Source: JAKVCB01 sp965243695
GTDB taxonomy: Bacteria; Planctomycetota; Planctomycetia; Pirellulales; Lacipirellulaceae
Assembly: GCA_965243695.1 (NCBI GenBank)
Contig: CBDEWC010000014.1
Span: 310,001 to 374,000, forward strand
DNA: 64,000 nucleotides
Direction: 5' to 3'
In this document: positions 61,444 through 64,000 of the stretch, piece after piece
How positions within the stretch are numbered: the first letter of the stretch is position 1
How the letters are laid out: every line of letters starts with the position of its first letter
Notes under the pieces: generated by a model
Database searches by the model: none
Told to the model about the DNA's origin: nothing
The model's input: only the letters and a program-made list of their open reading frames with translations
Made by a program: the position numbers and the translations under genes

Positions 61444-61462
61444 TTGGGCTCATTGAGCCCAA
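61444..61462. repeat. Perfect 8-bp hairpin
   Basis: TTGGGCTC and GAGCCCAA around a three-base loop. Without a T run on either strand a terminator is not indicated. Confidence 0.6.
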
Positions 61463-61521
61463 GTCGGTCCCTCATGGGTTAGACCTGTCTGCAATAACTC
61501 CAATCGGGGCCAAAAAATATC

Positions 61522-61533
61522 GCAACATGTTGC
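61522..61533. promoter_or_regulatory. Perfect palindrome GCAACATGTTGC, possible operator
   Basis: A 12-base perfect palindrome built of the GCAAC/GTTGC half-site that also recurs as GTTGCAAAC at 61544, 61722 and 61747. This is the arrangement expected of a dimeric regulator's site. Confidence 0.45.
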
Positions 61534-61693
61534 TACTTAAGGAGTTGCAAACATTTTACCTTGCAGTTGGGGCGATTCCTGGAAGAATTCTGGCGGGTCA
61601 GCGCGAACTTTGTCTCGACCCAAATCGACTTCTTTGCGTAAAACTAGGATGGGTGTGCCAGCGATGTCACCGGTTGACTGCAGCATCGCAGCC

Positions 61694-61705
61694 GCTACGC
61701 GTAGC
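61694..61705. promoter_or_regulatory. Perfect palindrome GCTACGCGTAGC, possible operator
   Basis: A second 12-base perfect palindrome about 240 bases before the sigma factor start. Its half-site resembles that of the first. Confidence 0.4.
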
Positions 61706-61943
61706 AGCGTGGCGGCCACCGGTTGCAAACCTTGTGACTGATGGTAGTTGCAAACATTGTAGCTAACCGGATGAACTTGGCTGGCACGACAACTTTTAGG
61801 TCGAGGGCAACGAATAAAGGGATAGGGAAGATTTCGTAAGGCAGCGTGAGTTGGCCGGCGCGTATCGCATACCGGGCAGCTACGCCGCGGCAAGGCGCTG
61901 GCGGCTGCAGAGATCGGTTGCTAGCCAAGAACGAGGTTTGAGA

Positions 61944-63608
61944 ATGCATCAAGGTTATCAAAATTCTATTTTGTCACAGCTGCGCGATTCACAAATTCGC
62001 TATGCTCCGCGAGACAAACGCCTACAGCAGTTAGAAGCGGCCGAGCGATTGGCTTCAGAAATCGACCAGCAGAAGGTCTATACTTACGAATACGTCTGTT
62101 TTCGGATCACCGGCTATCGTCCCGAAGACAATGCGGCAACCCAAATTTTGGGCAGCGACCTTGTCCACGATTTGCGCCTGTTGATCGAAGATTTTTCGGA
62201 TTCGATCGACCTGTCGGCCGAAGCGATTGGTGAGCAAGTGTTGACGGTCGAACAGCTAGCTCGCCAATTTAATGTTTCGACAAAGACCATTTCCCGCTGG
62301 CGGGAACTTGGCCTGGTGAGTCGCCGTCTGGTCTTTGATGGTCGCAAGCGGGTAGGGTTCTTGCGAAGCAGCGTGGACCGGTTCGTGCAGAACAATCACG
62401 AGCGGGTTTCTCGTGGTGCTCGATTTAGCCAAATGGACGACGAACAACGGCGCGAGATCATCGATCGTGCGCGACGCATGGCCACCTCTGGTGGTTGCCA
62501 GAGCGAGATTGCACGCCGACTCGCCAAGCGGGCAGGGCGGAGTGTAGAGACAATCCGTTCTACGATTCGGCAGTTTGATCGCGAGAATCCCGAACTGGCG
62601 ATTTTCCCCGATATCCATGGTCCGTTAAACGACGCCCAAAAAACGATGATTTACCATGAGTATTGCCGCGACATCTCGGTAGATCGACTCACCAAACGTT
62701 ACGAGCGAACCAAGACGACGATTTATCGCGTGATCAATGAAGTCCGCGCGAGCAAGATTATGGAATTGCCCCTGGACTTTATCCCAAATCCGCGCTTTTC
62801 TCGGCGCGGCGCCGAGAAGTTCTGCCTGGGCCCCATGCCCGAAAGTGATTCGTCAACTCGCAAGCCACGACGGCCAAGTGGTCTGCCGCCCTATTTGGCT
62901 AGCCTCTATGAATTGAAGTTGTTGACACGAGAACAGGAAGCTCACCTGTTTCGTGGGTACAACTTCTTGAAATACAAGGCAAATAAACTTCGCGAACAAC
63001 TCGATGTGGCACAGCCGAAGGCAAGCTTGATGGATCAGATCGAAGCGTTGTACGGCAAGATTGTCGATGCCAAGAACCAGATTGCCCGAGCGAATTTGCG
63101 GTTAGTGGTATCGATTGCCAAGCGGCACGTTTCTCCAGATCAAAACTTCTTTGAATTGGTCAGCGATGGAAATATGTCGTTACTGAGGGCCATCGAGAAG
63201 TTCGATTTTTCGCGAGGCAATAAGTTTAGTACATACGCGAGTTGGGCCATTATGAAAAACTATGCCCGCACGATTCCTGGTGAGTACAAGCACCGTGATC
63301 GGTTTCGCACGAGTCACGATGAGCTCTTTGCTGCCAAACAGGAATATCGGGGCAATCCCTTGGTCGAAGAAAGTGCCCAGCAACACCGCGAGACCCAGAT
63401 TGGCAAGATCTTGCGTCGGCTGGACGAACGCGAGCAACAGATCATTATTGGGCGGTTTGGCCTGGATCATTCCCAGGAACCCCAGACCCTTAAAGAAGTG
63501 GGTGCTTCGATGGGGGTTACCAAGGAGCGAATCCGGCAGATTGAGGCACGCGCCTTGAATAAACTGCGCCTGGCAGTCCAGGAGGAAAAGATCGCCCTGG
63601 AGTCTTGA
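61944..63608 (+). CDS. Sigma-70 factor with three extra N-terminal helix-turn-helix modules
   Basis: From the ATG at 61944 (CGAGG upstream) 554 residues; the frame opens earlier, but this start fits. Residues ~384-442 are sigma region 2: NLRLVVSIAKRHV, FFELVSDGNMSLLRAIEKFDFSRGNKFSTYASWAI. The usual RpoD helix after region 2.4 is shortened. Region 4 is at ~495-545, with TLKEVGASMGVTKERIRQIEARALNKLR. In place of RpoD region 1 the first 380 residues hold a MerR-like module (LTVEQLARQFNVSTKTISRWRELGLV, 100-149), a second HTH (SEIARRLAKRAGRSVETIRSTI, ~183-212) and a third (ISVDRLTKRYERTKTTIYRVI, 244-269). It is neither a standard RpoD nor an ECF factor. It follows a palindrome-rich leader with no other gene, so may control itself. 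Confidence 0.85.
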   Translation: MHQGYQNSILSQLRDSQIRYAPRDKRLQQLEAAERLASEIDQQKVYTYEYVCFRITGYRPEDNAATQILGSDLVHDLRLLIEDFSDSIDLSAEAIGEQVLTVEQLARQFNVSTKTISRWRELGLVSRRLVFDGRKRVGFLRSSVDRFVQNNHERVSRGARFSQMDDEQRREIIDRARRMATSGGCQSEIARRLAKRAGRSVETIRSTIRQFDRENPELAIFPDIHGPLNDAQKTMIYHEYCRDISVDRLTKRYERTKTTIYRVINEVRASKIMELPLDFIPNPRFSRRGAEKFCLGPMPESDSSTRKPRRPSGLPPYLASLYELKLLTREQEAHLFRGYNFLKYKANKLREQLDVAQPKASLMDQIEALYGKIVDAKNQIARANLRLVVSIAKRHVSPDQNFFELVSDGNMSLLRAIEKFDFSRGNKFSTYASWAIMKNYARTIPGEYKHRDRFRTSHDELFAAKQEYRGNPLVEESAQQHRETQIGKILRRLDEREQQIIIGRFGLDHSQEPQTLKEVGASMGVTKERIRQIEARALNKLRLAVQEEKIALES

Positions 63609-64000
63609 CCGGCAGGCAGGTTGGGCCTCTGTGGAAGCCCTGCGTTTCGATGGTTTCGGCGGCTTTTTACAGTTCGGGCGAAGCAGTATGGGCGTCCAGA
63701 GGTGGGGTTGCAGGCCCGTTTTTCTACCGGTTCGTCACCACGCGTTTCCTGCCAGGTGACTCCCATACGGCTTCGACTGGTGCGGTTTTCCCAGCAAATC
63801 GATGGGGCTCCCGCATGGGCCAACCCGCCAAGTTTCTTGAATTGGGCAGATTTCCGAGGTGGATACCGACCCCGGTTGTTGAAAGTAGCGAATTTAGCGG
63901 GGTATTTTACGCTCATTCCGATTTTGCCCCTCCTCTTGGAGAGGAAATCGTCTGAACGCAAGAATTCCAGGCCAACTCACCCTTGCGGCTTGTGTCAAGA
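63609..64000. other. 3' end of the window, no gene seen
   Basis: About 390 bases after the sigma factor. Long frames exist on both strands but show no family pattern, ribosome site or sensible composition. Confidence 0.4.

Larger units (their letters stand above)
61289..61943. other. Palindrome-rich leader of the sigma factor gene
   Basis: 655 bases between the divergent secreted-protein gene and the sigma factor. It contains two perfect 12-base palindromes, GCAACATGTTGC (61522-61533) and GCTACGCGTAGC (61694-61705), three copies of GTTGCAAAC (61544, 61722, 61747), a perfect hairpin TTGGGCTC/GAGCCCAA (61444-61462) and a GGGGG...CCCCC inverted repeat just before it (61420-61443). No gene seen. 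Confidence 0.6.

Noticed and set aside
63605..63955. 116-codon plus-strand frame after the sigma factor
   Set aside because: No start signal or family pattern; the opposite-strand frame over the same area is equally unconvincing.

Overview
The window looks like a piece of a planctomycete chromosome, most likely from the order Pirellulales (inferred from gene content, not from any search). The signs are a PEP-CTERM/dockerin secreted protein, a TIGR03790-like protein, a Gfo/Idh/MocA oxidoreductase, a secreted nickel superoxide dismutase, an LPS (Kdo) branch with a giant LptC/OstA-like protein, and an unusual sigma-70 factor with extra DNA-binding modules. GC content is moderate. Many starts are GTG or TTG, and most genes lie on the minus strand.

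Layout. 1-8.6 kb: the 5' part of a TIGR03790-like gene, a two-DTG aspartic-protease-like PEP-CTERM protein, UDP-glucose dehydrogenase, gyrA, and two small membrane proteins. 8.6-20.5 kb: tRNA-Arg(TCG), then a catabolic block with an SDR dehydrogenase, a sugar isomerase-like protein, a glycerophosphodiesterase, a Gfo/Idh/MocA oxidoreductase and an HpcH/HpaI aldolase, followed by a ribose-type ABC importer whose binding protein is frameshifted and whose ATPase is fused to a permease. 20.8-25.8 kb: an Nramp-like transporter, methionine-salvage genes mtnB-mtnD-mtnC, secreted Ni-SOD and a GNAT acetyltransferase. 25.9-33 kb: the replication region gyrB, DUF721 (DciA-like), dnaN, dnaA and a cysteine desulfurase. 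The dnaN-dnaA gap holds an AT-rich, DnaA-box-bearing candidate origin, and recF is absent. 33-45 kb: scpB, an extremely acidic repeat protein, hemA with a HemX/CcsA-like membrane partner, a sigma-54 activator, a HEAT-repeat protein, argH, and an XRE regulator paired with an ImmA/IrrE-like protein that has lost its zinc site. 45-55 kb: carB, a 1.1-kb non-coding stretch with its own promoter and terminator (candidate RNA gene), then kdsD-kdsC and the giant LptC/OstA-like protein. 55-64 kb: a PhyH dioxygenase, an esterase, a GT4 glycosyltransferase, glgC, a secreted protein of unknown function, and the multi-HTH sigma factor behind a palindrome-rich leader.

Functional links. kdsD/kdsC make Kdo for lipopolysaccharide and the LptC-like protein probably helps move it. 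ugd and the GT4 enzyme can feed surface polysaccharide. carB and argH belong to arginine/pyrimidine metabolism. mtnB, mtnD and mtnC form three steps of methionine salvage. gyrA, gyrB, dnaA, dnaN, the DciA-like protein and scpB cover initiation, topology and segregation of the chromosome.

A recurring oddity is short tandem repeats at separate loci: an 18-bp unit inside gyrB, 12-15-bp units throughout the acidic gene, an 18-bp unit upstream of the XRE gene, and 19-bp and 12-bp units after glgC. The least explained items are the acidic protein, the RNA candidate at 49.0-49.4 kb, the gyrB repeat insert, and the sigma factor with its leader.
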